A stretch of DNA of 64,000 nucleotides, from positions 124,001-188,000 of the forward strand of contig NZ_QJKI01000003.1 in NCBI RefSeq assembly GCF_003201855.1, written 5' to 3'. The position numbers and the translations under genes were made by a program. Positions 1-7,611 of the stretch are shown in pieces. Each line of letters begins with the position of its first letter. Positions within the stretch are counted from its first letter, which is position 1. Origin of the DNA: Rivihabitans pingtungensis (GTDB taxonomy: Bacteria > Pseudomonadota > Gammaproteobacteria > Burkholderiales > Aquaspirillaceae). The notes beneath the pieces were generated by a model. The model ran no database searches. It was not told where the DNA came from and worked only from the letters and a program-made list of their open reading frames with translations.

Positions 1-485
1 AACTTGGCGCGGCCTGGCCGCGCGCGCAGCGCCGCCAGGGTGGCGTCGTAAAATCCGCCGCCCTGGCCCAAGCGGCGGCCGGCGGCGTCAAAACCCAACA
101 AGGGCAGCAGCACATGGGTGGCGCGGCTGAGCGGCACGCGCGGGCCCAGGCATTCGGGGATGCCATAGCGGTTGGCGCGCCAGCGCGGGCGGGCGTCCAG
201 CGCGGTAAAGCGCAGCCGCCGGCCGCGCGCCGGCACCACCGGCAGCAGCACGCGACAGCCGCGCGCGCGCGCGGCGCTCAGCAAGGGACGGGTGTCGATT
301 TCGCTGCCGTGGCTCAGATAGGCGGCCAGGGTGTGTTCGCGGCGCAGCCAGCGCCGGCAGTGGCGCGCCAGCGCCAGCGCTGCCTGGCGGCGGTAGCGCG
401 GCGACAAGGCCAGCCGGCGGCGGCGCAGTTCGGCGCGCAGGGCGGTTTTGCGGGCGGGAAGATCAAGCTCAGGCGCATCGGCCAT
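1..485 (-). CDS. ygfA: 5-formyltetrahydrofolate cyclo-ligase (partial, 3' end beyond window)
   Basis: The enzyme converts 5-formyl-THF to 5,10-methenyl-THF with ATP, a cytosolic folate-salvage step. Translating the minus strand from the ATG at 485 gives an N-terminus rich in Arg and Ala (starting MADAPELDLPARK). It then shows the family pattern HGSEIDT and, near the window edge, LLGFDAAGRRLGQGGGFYD, the C-terminal nucleotide/substrate-binding loop. About 161 residues are visible of the usual ~190, and the gene runs off position 1. A GGAG motif lies about 8 nt before the ATG. It follows zapB, zapA and 6S RNA on the same strand, the order conserved in many proteobacteria. A terminator hairpin ends only about 15 nt before the start codon. 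Confidence 0.9.
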   Translation of the reverse strand, partial: MADAPELDLPARKTALRAELRRRRLALSPRYRRQAALALARHCRRWLRREHTLAAYLSHGSEIDTRPLLSAARARGCRVLLPVVPARGRRLRFTALDARPRWRANRYGIPECLGPRVPLSRATHVLLPLLGFDAAGRRLGQGGGFYDATLAALRARPGRAK

Positions 486-499
486 GGGGCGCGCTCCAG

Positions 500-538
500 A
501 AACGAAAACGCCTTGTGTGAGTAACTCACACAAGGCGT
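500..538 (-). terminator. Hairpin terminator after 6S RNA
   Basis: The region 508-538 is a near-perfect inverted repeat (ACGCCTTGTGTGAG / CTCACACAAGGCGT). On the minus strand it is followed by TTTTCGTTT, so it reads as a Rho-independent terminator at the end of the 6S RNA unit. Its T-tract ends just before the ygfA ribosome site. Read-through, or an RNA processed at this hairpin, would be needed to express ygfA from the upstream promoter. Confidence 0.8.
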
Positions 539-546
539 GGATAGGG

Positions 547-725
547 TCCCCCGCAGATGCCGATCCGGCCGGTCATCCTGAACCTTGCGGATCAGGGGGT
601 CGCCGGCTTTGCCTGTTGGGCGCGCCGGACAAGCGGCGCGACACGCTGGGGCAATGGGGCTGGCAACCAGTTACCAACTATTGGTTCAAGGAATTTAAGC
701 CGTTCCGAACACCGCAGGGGAGAAA
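547..725 (-). ncRNA. ssrS: 6S RNA
   Basis: 6S RNA binds the sigma-70 RNA polymerase holoenzyme and represses promoters in stationary phase. On the minus strand the ends form the closing stem typical of betaproteobacterial 6S RNA: CCCCUGCGGUGUUCG near 720 pairs with CGGCAUCUGCGGGGG near 548. Inside, the segment CCUUGAACC matches the conserved part of E. coli 6S RNA. The length of about 180 nt and the position between zapA and ygfA are those of ssrS. The exact ends are estimated from the stem. No strong -10 box is visible, although TTGACC lies upstream near 755. Confidence 0.88.
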
Positions 726-744
726 GAACTTTGACGAATGTCGG

Positions 745-1065
745 TCAAAACATGCGATTTTGCTCTAACATGGCTTGATCAATCGTGTCGTTCATGGCGT
801 CTATTTTACGCTGGATTTCTTCAATGTCCAAGTCTGATGCTGAAGGCGGCGGATTCTTCTGTAATTTCAAGAGGTCATTGGCCAGATTCAGCGCGGCGAT
901 GATGGCAATTTTGTCCACTTCCACCACGCGGCCGACGTCGCGCACCTCGGCCATGCGCTGTTCCAGCAGCGCCACCGCCTCAACCAGCGAGGCTTGTTCT
1001 TCTTTGGGGCAACCCACGGCAAAGCGCCGTCCCAGCAGGTTGACCTCGATATGCACCTGGCTCAT
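745..1065 (-). CDS. zapA: Cell division protein ZapA
   Basis: ZapA binds FtsZ and bundles its protofilaments at the septum. The protein has 106 residues, the usual length. It begins MSQVHIEVNLLGRRFAVGCP, the N-terminal beta-hairpin of the family, followed by the long helix (EQASLVEAVALLEQRMAEVRD) and the conserved DKIAIIAALNLANDLL dimerisation segment. The ATG overlaps the stop codon of the upstream zapB-like gene by 4 nt (ATGA), so the two are translationally coupled. 6S RNA follows on the same strand. Confidence 0.92.
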   Translation of the reverse strand: MSQVHIEVNLLGRRFAVGCPKEEQASLVEAVALLEQRMAEVRDVGRVVEVDKIAIIAALNLANDLLKLQKNPPPSASDLDIEEIQRKIDAMNDTIDQAMLEQNRMF

Positions 1066-1262
1066 TGCGTCCCCTCGGGCAGTCGCGCCAGCAGGTTTTC
1101 GATGCGGGCGCGGGTTTCCTCAACCTTGTATTTCAGGTCACGGTTTTCCACCTCGCGTTCGGCCAGACGGTCGCGCAGCTGGTTGTTGTCCAGGCGCAAC
1201 TGTCGGCACAGCTCGGCGAGCTGGAGGATTTTGCCATGAAGGAGATCAAGTTCTGCGTCCAT
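1062..1262 (-). CDS. ZapB-like / DUF904 coiled-coil division protein
   Basis: This is a small protein of 66 residues made almost wholly of charged heptads (LDLLHGKILQLAELCRQLRL... RDRLAEREVENRDLKYKVEETRARIENLLARL), predicting one continuous coiled coil. Small coiled-coil proteins of the DUF904/ZapB group sit directly before zapA in betaproteobacteria and are thought to assist the Z-ring. I take the ATG at 1262 as the start. A GTG at 1271 in the same frame would add only three residues. It overlaps zapA by 4 nt. The exact family name is inferred from composition and neighbours. Confidence 0.78.
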   Translation of the reverse strand: MDAELDLLHGKILQLAELCRQLRLDNNQLRDRLAEREVENRDLKYKVEETRARIENLLARLPEGTQ

Positions 1263-1366
1263 GCTCGGCACTATAACGGGCTGTCCGCAACAGCGTCAAA
1301 CCACTGTCGGCGGCGTGTTGGCAAGGTGAATGGCCTCCTCGGGCCAGGGCAGCTTGGCCATGTGGG

Positions 1367-1882
1367 TCATTTCAACACCAAGGGCAAGCCGGCCGCCGCC
1401 AAGGTCACCCGCTCGCAGCAGGCGGCCACTGCCTGATTGAGCCAGCCCAGTTCATCGACAAACCAGCGGGTGGCGGCACCCATCGGCACCACGCCCCAGC
1501 CGATTTCATTGCTGACCAGCACAATCTTGCCGGGCAGCTGTGGCAAAAGCTGCAACAGCGCCGCGCGCTCTTGGCGCCAGCGCGCGTCGTCCACGCCGTC
1601 GGCGGTGAGAAAACCCACCAGCCACAGCGTCAGGCAATCCACCAGCAGCAGGCGCTCGGGCGCGGCGGCGGCGTTCAGCGCCTGGGCCAGGCTGGCCGGG
1701 GCTTCGATCAAGCCCCATTGCGCCGGCCGGCGGGCGCGGTGCGCGGCCACGCGCTGGGCGAACTCTTCGTCGCCCACCTGCGCGGTGGCCAGATAAATCA
1801 CCTCGCCGGGCCAGGCCAGCGCCTCGGCCTCGGCCAGCCGGCTTTTGCCGCTGCGCGCGCCGCCAATAAAAAACTGTCGCAT
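1367..1882 (-). CDS. cobU: Adenosylcobinamide kinase / adenosylcobinamide-phosphate guanylyltransferase
   Basis: This bifunctional enzyme phosphorylates adenosylcobinamide and transfers GMP to it, activating the corrin for nucleotide-loop assembly. The protein has 171 residues. The N-terminal P-loop reads GGARSGKS (residues 7-14). A second conserved part, VAAHRARRPAQWGLIEAP, contains the His that carries GMP in the family. LLLVDCLTLWL is the Walker B strand, and VSNEIGWGVVP is a further family signature. The gene is divergent from cobTCS across an 86-nt gap. That gap is too short to hold a full cobalamin riboswitch. Confidence 0.93.
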   Translation of the reverse strand: MRQFFIGGARSGKSRLAEAEALAWPGEVIYLATAQVGDEEFAQRVAAHRARRPAQWGLIEAPASLAQALNAAAAPERLLLVDCLTLWLVGFLTADGVDDARWRQERAALLQLLPQLPGKIVLVSNEIGWGVVPMGAATRWFVDELGWLNQAVAACCERVTLAAAGLPLVLK

Positions 1883-1968
1883 GCTGGGCCTTTCTGTGCG
1901 CCAAAGCTTGGCCCGGCATTATAGGGCTCCGGTAGAATCTGCGGCTTTGCCTGATTGGAATTGTTCTC

Positions 1969-2997
1969 ATGGCTGTCTTGCACCCCGACGCCGGCCTGGC
2001 CGCGCGCCAACGCCAATCGCAACTGACCAAACCCGCTGGCAGCCTGGGCCGGCTGGAGGCGCTGGCCTGCTGGCTGGCCGAACGCAGCGGCCAGGTGTGC
2101 CCGCCGCTGCCGCAGCCCGGCATTGCCGTGTTTGCCGGCGACCACGGCGTGGCGGCCGATGGCGTGTCGGCCTTTCCCAGCGCAGTCACCGCCGAAATGG
2201 TGAAAAACTTCACCCGTGGCGGCGCCGCCATCAATGTGCTGGCGCGCGCGATTGCCGCCCCGCTGGAAGTGGTGGACGTTGGCGTGGCCAGCCCGCTGCC
2301 GGCCGAACTGCCGATTGTGCACGCCCGCGTGCGCGCCGGCACGGGCAATCTGCGCACCGAAGCCGCCATGAGTCTGGACGAATGCCGCCAGGCGCTGGCC
2401 ATTGGCCGCGCCAGCGCCCGCCGGCTGCACGCCCAGGGCGTCACGCTGCTGATTGCCGGTGATATGGGCATTGGCAACACCACCGCCTCGGCCTGCCTGG
2501 TGTGCGCCTTCACTGGCGCGACGCCAGAAGACATTGTCGGCCTGGGCACCGGCATCGACGACGCCCGCCGCGCCCACAAGGTGGCCGTGGTGGGCGAGGC
2601 GCTGGCGCGCGCGCAGGCGGCCGGCGCGCACGACGGCGAAAGCTGGCTGGCGCAGGTTGGCGGGCTGGAAATCGCCGCCATGGCCGGCCTGCTGCTGGAA
2701 GCCGCCGCGCTGGGCATCCCCGCCCTGCTGGATGGCTTTATCGCCACCGCCGCCGCGCTGGCCGCTCGCGCCATCAAGCCTGCCGCCGCCGACTGGTGGC
2801 TGGCCAGCCACCGCTCGCAAGAGCAGGGCCATCTGCGCGCATTGGCCGCGCTGGGCCTGACGCCGCTGATTGACCTGGAATTGCGCCTGGGCGAAGGCTC
2901 GGGCGCGGCGCTGGCCGTGCCCCTGATCCAGATGGCGGTGCGCCTGCACAATGAAATGGCCACCTTTGCCGAAGCTGGCGTCTCTGGCGCGGCATGA
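1969..2997 (+). CDS. cobT: Nicotinate-nucleotide--dimethylbenzimidazole phosphoribosyltransferase
   Basis: CobT makes alpha-ribazole 5'-phosphate from nicotinate mononucleotide and 5,6-dimethylbenzimidazole for the lower ligand of cobalamin. The 342 residues match the family length. Visible signatures are KPAGSLGRLE near the start, FAGDHGVAADGVSAFP, MVKNFTRGGAAINVLAR, and GDMGIGNTTASAC. The C-terminal part carries the conserved Glu-rich region (LEIAAMAGLLLEAA). It overlaps cobC by 4 nt (ATGA), which indicates an operon with cobC and cobS. Confidence 0.95.
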   Translation: MAVLHPDAGLAARQRQSQLTKPAGSLGRLEALACWLAERSGQVCPPLPQPGIAVFAGDHGVAADGVSAFPSAVTAEMVKNFTRGGAAINVLARAIAAPLEVVDVGVASPLPAELPIVHARVRAGTGNLRTEAAMSLDECRQALAIGRASARRLHAQGVTLLIAGDMGIGNTTASACLVCAFTGATPEDIVGLGTGIDDARRAHKVAVVGEALARAQAAGAHDGESWLAQVGGLEIAAMAGLLLEAAALGIPALLDGFIATAAALAARAIKPAAADWWLASHRSQEQGHLRALAALGLTPLIDLELRLGEGSGAALAVPLIQMAVRLHNEMATFAEAGVSGAA

Positions 2998-3596
2998 AGC
3001 CCTTCACCGTCACCCTGCTGCGTCACGGCGACACGCCCTTGAGCGGGCGGCTGATTGGCCAGCGCAGCGACCCGCCGCCCACCGCCGCCGCTCAAGTGCA
3101 GCTGGCCGCCACCCTGGCGCAGCTGCACGCCCGCCAGCCCATCACCCGGCTGGCCGCCTCGCCCCTGCTGCGCTGCCGCGCGCCGGCCGAAGCGTTTGCA
3201 TGCGCGCACGGCCTGGCGCTGACGCTGGACGCCGACTTGGCGGAAATCGACTTTGGCGACTGGGACGCCGCCGACCCGCTGACGCTGCCGGCGGATTGGT
3301 CGGTGCGCTGCCAGGACCCATCCAGCGGCCCGCCTGGCGGAGAGCGCATTGTCGATTTTCGGGGTCGCTGCGCGCGCGCCTGGGCGCGCCACTGCGCCGG
3401 CCTGGGCGAGCAAGACGGCGAGCATCTGTTGCTGTTAAGCCATGGTGGGGTGATTTCTGCGTTGCTGGCCGAGGCGATGGCCATGCCCTGGCCGCTGGCG
3501 CGGCGGGTGGCGGTGGCGCGCGGCGGCTGGCTGCGCCTGTCTTGCTATCCGCCAGAGCCGGCCTGGCTGCTGGCGCTGGAGGGCGCGGATGCGTGA
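2994..3596 (+). CDS. cobC: Alpha-ribazole phosphatase (histidine phosphatase family)
   Basis: The protein has 200 residues and belongs to the phosphoglycerate mutase-like histidine phosphatases. The N-terminal LLRHGDTP is the RHG motif that carries the phospho-His. AASPLLRCRAPAEAF supplies the second conserved Arg, FGDWDAADP holds the acid, and LLLSHGGVISALL is the second catalytic His. The position between cobT and cobS points to removal of the phosphate from alpha-ribazole phosphate or adenosylcobalamin phosphate. It overlaps both neighbours by a few nt. The family is certain. The substrate is inferred from context. Confidence 0.88.
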   Translation: MKPFTVTLLRHGDTPLSGRLIGQRSDPPPTAAAQVQLAATLAQLHARQPITRLAASPLLRCRAPAEAFACAHGLALTLDADLAEIDFGDWDAADPLTLPADWSVRCQDPSSGPPGGERIVDFRGRCARAWARHCAGLGEQDGEHLLLLSHGGVISALLAEAMAMPWPLARRVAVARGGWLRLSCYPPEPAWLLALEGADA

Positions 3597-4353
3597 GCTG
3601 ATTTTGGCCGTGCAGTTTCTCACCCGCCTGCCCACCCCGCAGCTGCGCGACTTCGACCCGGCCTGGCTGGCCGGCTGCGGCCGCTGGTTTGCCCCGGTGG
3701 GCGCGCTGATTGGCGCGCTGCTCTTGCTGCCCTGGCAGCCGTTGGCCCAAGTGGAGCCCTGGCTGGCGGCGGCGCTGACCTTGCTGCTGTGGGTGTGGCT
3801 GACCGGCGCCCTGCATCTGGATGGCCTGGCCGACCTGGCCGACGGCCTGGGCGCGGCGCACCGCGACCCGGCGCGCTTTCTGGCGGTGCTGAAAGACCCG
3901 CATGTCGGCAGTTTTGGCGTGGTGGCGCTGGTGATGGCCTTGTTGCTCAAGCTGGTGGGGCTGATGCTGGCGGCGCGCCATGGCTTATCACCGTGGGCGC
4001 TGCTGCTGTTGCCGGCGTGGGCGCGCTTTGGTGCGCTATGGTGGTCGGTCAGCCTGCCGCCGCTGGCCAGCGGCGGCCAGGCGGAACGCTTTGCCTGGAA
4101 AAGCGGCCCGGCGCTTTTGTGGCTGACCCTGCTGGGCCTGCTGGCTATTTCGGCCTGGCTGACGCCGTGGCTGTGCCTGGCGGGGCCGCTGGCGCTGTGG
4201 CTATGGCGGCGCTTTTTGCTCACCCGACTTGGCGGGGTGACCGGGGATTGCCTGGGCGCCGGCATCGAGTGCGTGGAAACCGGCCTGCTGCTGGCCGGCG
4301 TGGGCTGGCAGCTGTCGGGCGCGCCGGCGTGGCTGGCCAATCTGACGGGATAA
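3589..4353 (+). CDS. cobS: Adenosylcobinamide-GDP ribazoletransferase
   Basis: CobS joins adenosylcobinamide-GDP with alpha-ribazole, the last step of cobalamin assembly, in the inner membrane. The protein has 254 residues, with FLTRLPTPQ at the start and the acidic metal-binding motif LHLDGLADLADGLGA. DPHVGSFGVVALVMALLLKL follows, and there are several hydrophobic membrane spans. The CobS C-terminal GDCLGAGIEC is also present. It is last in the cobTCS operon and is followed by a degenerate Correia-like element. Confidence 0.94.
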   Translation: MRELILAVQFLTRLPTPQLRDFDPAWLAGCGRWFAPVGALIGALLLLPWQPLAQVEPWLAAALTLLLWVWLTGALHLDGLADLADGLGAAHRDPARFLAVLKDPHVGSFGVVALVMALLLKLVGLMLAARHGLSPWALLLLPAWARFGALWWSVSLPPLASGGQAERFAWKSGPALLWLTLLGLLAISAWLTPWLCLAGPLALWLWRRFLLTRLGGVTGDCLGAGIECVETGLLLAGVGWQLSGAPAWLANLTG

Positions 4354-4390
4354 GGCCGCGCAATGCCTGGGGCTGCCGCCGTAGGGCTTG

Positions 4391-4478
4391 GCGGCGTCAG
4401 CGAAGCGATCCTGGCGAGGGACATCAATAACGGCAAGATACCCCCACCACGCCAGGAAGGTTTTGTGAGCGGCTCTTA
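4391..4478. repeat. Correia-like element, degenerate left half
   Basis: The right end reads CGCCAGGAAGGTTTTGTGAGCGGCTCTTA, nearly the same as the right ends of the copies near 46.9 and 49.6 kb. The internal part GTCAGCGAAGCGATCCTGGCGAGG matches the left arm of the other copies, but the terminal repeat on that side is lost. The final TTA forms the TAA stop codon of the minus-strand lysozyme-like gene. Confidence 0.65.
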
Positions 4479-5075
4479 GCCCTGCAGCACCGCCAGCGCC
4501 TTATTGGTGCGCGCCACCCGGTCGTCCAGCCCCAGCGTGCCGCCATTGATGGCCTTGGTGATGCCTGTGTTGTCCTGCTTGTCGGCCAGCGCATTCAACT
4601 TGTGAGAGTCCCAAAACCAGCCAGCGGTCAGCGCCGCGTATTCCGGCGCAGCAACTTGGTCCGGGCTGGAGACCAGATCCACCCCCAAGGCCGTGCCTGC
4701 TGCCTGATAGTTGGCCTTGCCGGTCAGCTGGATCAGGCCACGGCCGTGATAGCGCCAGCCTTCGCCCGAGGCTTCGTTGCCGTTGCCCATGCGGTCGGCG
4801 TATACCTTGTTGGCGATTTTTTCCGGCTGGCGGGCGTAGGCGTTGGCGGTAGCGTCGTCAGGAAAGCGCTTGGGCCAGGTGTTGCGCAGGCCCTGGGCCG
4901 AGTAGTTGAGGTTTTCGTTCAGCGTATGAAACCCGGCAGATTCATGGCCGCACTGGCCGATAAAGGCCGCCATGCGTTGCGGGGTGTTGATGGCAAAGCG
5001 GTCAAAAGTGGCGTTCAGCGGGTCAAGCCAGCTGGCGTCCAGGCCCAGGGCCTGCAAATGAGCAGCGGTCAGCAT
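4476..5075 (-). CDS. Glycoside hydrolase family 19 / phage-type endolysin-like protein
   Basis: The protein has 199 residues and resembles the GH19 chitinase/lysozyme fold found in phage endolysins and some secreted toxins. AAFIGQCGHESAGF holds the likely catalytic Glu. NLNYSAQGL, WRYHGRGLIQLTGKANYQ and TAGWFWDS are the family landmarks. I chose the ATG at 5075 because GGAGAA lies 8-9 nt before it; the open frame continues far upstream only as antisense to hemE. No signal peptide or membrane span is visible, so export would need a holin or another route. It stands alone between cobS and hemE, suggesting a phage remnant. The stop codon lies in a Correia-like element. Confidence 0.82.
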   Translation of the reverse strand: MLTAAHLQALGLDASWLDPLNATFDRFAINTPQRMAAFIGQCGHESAGFHTLNENLNYSAQGLRNTWPKRFPDDATANAYARQPEKIANKVYADRMGNGNEASGEGWRYHGRGLIQLTGKANYQAAGTALGVDLVSSPDQVAAPEYAALTAGWFWDSHKLNALADKQDNTGITKAINGGTLGLDDRVARTNKALAVLQG

Positions 5076-5399
5076 AGTGAAAATTCTCCGGAAAAATAAG
5101 GCTGTCAGATAAGCCCAATGCGGTGTGTGCCGCCGTGCTGCGCTGCCGGCGCGCGTCTTGTCCTGAACGCTTGCGCCACAGGGTTTGTGAGTCATGCCGC
5201 CACCACACGGGGGTGCTGCGCGCGCAAGCACGCTTGACGCAAACAGCATCCGCTGGACAGGCTGATGGCATAAGCCGCCCCGAGTCAAGCAAACGACATG
5301 AAACCTCATGCCCTGTGTGGATAAAGTGTGTGCTTCACACCGCGCCGACCTGGCGCAGCCGCGTATAATCCCGGCATGATTCTGACCTGTTGAGCTGCC
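5076..5399. other. Intergenic region between the lysozyme-like gene and hemE
   Basis: This divergent region of 324 bases has no convincing gene. It must hold promoters for both neighbours. A perfect TATAAT at 5364-5369 lies 30 nt before the hemE start, but no clear -35 box is found 16-18 nt upstream. I see no repeat or riboswitch. Confidence 0.5.
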
Positions 5400-6467
5400 A
5401 TGACCGCACTGCAAAATGACGTCTTCCTGCGCGCGCTGCTGCGCGAGCCGGTTCCTTACACCCCGATCTGGATGATGCGCCAGGCCGGCCGCTACCTGCC
5501 GGAGTACTGCGAAACCCGCCGCCGCGCCGGCAATTTCATGGGCCTGTGCACCAACCCGACGCTGGCCACTGAAGTCACCCTGCAACCGCTGGAGCGCTTT
5601 CCGCTGGATGCGGCGATTTTGTTTTCCGACATCCTCACCGTGCCGGACGCCATGGGCCTGGGGTTGTACTTTGCCGAAGGCGAAGGCCCGAAGTTTGAGC
5701 GCCCGCTGACCGACGAAGCCTCCATCCTGGCGCTGGCCGCCCCTGACCCCACCGACCGCCTGCGCTATGTGCTGGACGCGGTGAGCAGCATCCGCCAGGC
5801 GCTGAACGGCCGCGTGCCGCTGATTGGTTTTTCCGGTAGCCCGTGGACGCTGGCCTGCTATATGGTGGAAGGTGGCTCGTCGGCGGATTTCCGCAAGGTC
5901 AAGGCGCTGATGTACGACCGCCCGGACCTGATGCACCACATCCTGCAAGTGACCACCCGCGCGGTGATCGACTACCTGAACGCGCAAATCGAAGCCGGCG
6001 CGCAGGCGGTGATGATTTTCGACACCTGGGGCGGCGCGCTGTCGCACGCAGCGTATGAAACCTTCTCGCTGGCCTATATGCAAGAGATCGTCAGCCAGCT
6101 CACCCGCGAGCGCGAAGGCCGGCGCGTGCCGTCCATCGTGTTCACCAAGAACGGCGGCCAGTGGCTGGAAAAAATCGCCGACATCGGCAGTGACGCCGTC
6201 GGTCTGGACTGGACCACCGACATTGGCGACGCCCGCCGTCGCGTGGGCGCGCGCGTGGCGCTGCAAGGCAATTTCGACCCGAACGCGCTGTTTGCCAACC
6301 CGGCCGCCATCGAAGCCGAAGCTGCGCGCATCCTGGCCGCCTACGGCCACGGCAGCGGCCATGTGTTCAACCTGGGGCACGGAATTTCCCAGTTCACCCC
6401 GCCGGAACACGCCGGGGTGTTGGTGGAGGCGGTGCATCGTCTGTCGCGGCAGTATCACGCCGCCTAA
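5400..6467 (+). CDS. hemE: Uroporphyrinogen decarboxylase
   Basis: HemE removes four carboxyl groups from uroporphyrinogen III to make coproporphyrinogen III in haem synthesis. The protein has 355 residues. [15 protein letters not shown] is the N-terminal substrate-binding signature, [12 protein letters not shown] carries the catalytic Asp, and [17 protein letters not shown] is another family block. FDTWGG and the C-terminal [13 protein letters not shown] complete the match. A TATAAT box lies just upstream. A long open frame on the opposite strand is only a high-GC shadow. Confidence 0.96.
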   Translation: MTALQNDVFLRALLREPVPYTPIWMMRQAGRYLPEYCETRRRAGNFMGLCTNPTLATEVTLQPLERFPLDAAILFSDILTVPDAMGLGLYFAEGEGPKFERPLTDEASILALAAPDPTDRLRYVLDAVSSIRQALNGRVPLIGFSGSPWTLACYMVEGGSSADFRKVKALMYDRPDLMHHILQVTTRAVIDYLNAQIEAGAQAVMIFDTWGGALSHAAYETFSLAYMQEIVSQLTREREGRRVPSIVFTKNGGQWLEKIADIGSDAVGLDWTTDIGDARRRVGARVALQGNFDPNALFANPAAIEAEAARILAAYGHGSGHVFNLGHGISQFTPPEHAGVLVEAVHRLSRQYHAA

Positions 6468-6515
6468 GGACAGCCGCTCACACACTGCCTTGGTGGGGTG
6501 TGGGCGCGCCAAGCC

Positions 6516-7433
6516 ATGTCCCGTCATCCCGCCGCGCGCCAGCGTCAGCAACGGCATGTGCACGCCGTGCTGCGCCATATTGACCGCCACCTCGACCAGC
6601 CGCTGGATTTAGTCGCGCTGGCGGCAGTGGCGCATGTGTCGCCGTTTCATTTTCATCGGGTGTTTCGCGCCTGGACGGGCGAGAATCTGGGCGACTACCT
6701 CAGCCGTCGCCGGCTGACGCTGGCGGCCTGCTGGCTATGCAACGAACCGGCCGCCTCGGTGCTGACGCTGGCGCTGCGCGCCGGCTTTGCCTCGGGCGAG
6801 GCGTTCAGCCGCGCCTTCAAGGCGCGCTTTGGCCTCAGCCCCAGTCAGTGGCGAGGCGCCAGCGCCGCCAAACGACAAGAATTGCGCAATCTGGATCAGG
6901 CAGCTCAGGTCGCGCTGCGGCATGATGGGTCGGTCTTCTCTGACCTGGAGCCCGATATGCACGTCACCCTTTGCCAACGCCCGGCCGTCACCGTGGCCTA
7001 CCTGCGCCACACCGGCCCCTACGGCCAAGCCATCGCCGAGTTTTGGCGCGACCAGTTTGTGCCCTGGCTGCACGCCCAAGCATTGCTGCCCTACGCCAAA
7101 TACGGCATCGGCCACGACAACCCGCAACTGACCGACCCGGCGCAATGCCGCTACGACGCCTGCGTGGCCCTGCCGCCAGGCTATGCGCCACCGGCGGACA
7201 TGCTGACCATGACAATTCCGGGCGGTTTGTACGCAGTGTATGATTTTCGCGGCAGCGTGCCCGAGATTGCCCAGGCCTGGACGGCCTTGTTTGCCGAGTG
7301 GTTGCCGGCCAGCGGCTGGGGGGTGGATGCGCGGCCGTGTTTTGAGTTTTACCCGGAAGACGCGTTCTTCGACCCGGCTACCGGGGAATTCAGCTGCCAG
7401 ATTTGTCTGGCGGTGCGACCGTTGAACAGCTGA
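6516..7433 (+). CDS. AraC-family regulator with GyrI-like effector domain
   Basis: The protein has 305 residues from the ATG at 6516; a GTG at 6498 is an alternative start. Residues about 15-110 form the AraC/XylS double helix-turn-helix (VLRHIDRHLDQPLDLVALAA, FHFHRVFRAWTGENLGDYL, ALRAGFASGEAFSRAFKARFG). The C-terminal part beginning near PDMHVTLCQRPAVTVAYLRHTGPY is a GyrI-like/SoxR-effector-binding beta domain, as in Rob-type activators. Such proteins sense small hydrophobic or cationic compounds. No obvious target operon is adjacent, since it is flanked by hemE and a Correia-like element. Confidence 0.88.
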   Translation: MSRHPAARQRQQRHVHAVLRHIDRHLDQPLDLVALAAVAHVSPFHFHRVFRAWTGENLGDYLSRRRLTLAACWLCNEPAASVLTLALRAGFASGEAFSRAFKARFGLSPSQWRGASAAKRQELRNLDQAAQVALRHDGSVFSDLEPDMHVTLCQRPAVTVAYLRHTGPYGQAIAEFWRDQFVPWLHAQALLPYAKYGIGHDNPQLTDPAQCRYDACVALPPGYAPPADMLTMTIPGGLYAVYDFRGSVPEIAQAWTALFAEWLPASGWGVDARPCFEFYPEDAFFDPATGEFSCQICLAVRPLNS

Positions 7434-7447
7434 GCGCGGCTTGTCAC

Positions 7448-7553
7448 TTATAGCGTCGCTCACAAAACCCAGTGCTGCGATTCTGGCCAGGCGCGCGACG
7501 CAGACAGTACAAGAAGCACAACGGCGCTTTTGAGCAACGCTTGGCGCCAAAAC
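7448..7553 (+). repeat. Correia-like element
   Basis: The left end TTATAGCGTCGCTCACAAAAC is followed by the core CGCAGACAGTACAAGAAG, the diagnostic internal motif shared with the other copies. The right arm is degenerate (TTGGCGCCAAAAC) and runs directly into the terminator hairpin of the cytochrome gene. Confidence 0.75.
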
Positions 7554-7590
7554 ACACAGCCCCCGGCCAGTGTGGCTCGGGGGCTGTGTG
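7553..7590 (-). terminator. Terminator of the cytochrome c5 gene
   Basis: A stem of CACACAGCCCCCG and CGGGGGCTGTGTG encloses a 12-nt loop. On the minus strand it is followed by TTTT, so it terminates transcription of the cytochrome gene ending at 7612. Confidence 0.85.
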
Positions 7591-7611
7591 CATCAAGCTG
7601 ACAGCAGAGGA

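Noticed and set aside
1883-1968. Cobalamin riboswitch in front of cobU/cobT
   Set aside because: The gap is 86 nt, too short for the riboswitch, and no conserved B12-box is visible there.
6468-6505. Short sequence AGCCGCTCACACACTGCC after hemE as an eleventh Correia-like copy
   Set aside because: Only a partial end is visible, with no core. It may be a remnant but cannot be supported.
5076-6590. Upstream extension of the lysozyme-like gene to 704 codons
   Set aside because: The extension is antisense to hemE, and a good ribosome site and start lie at 5075.
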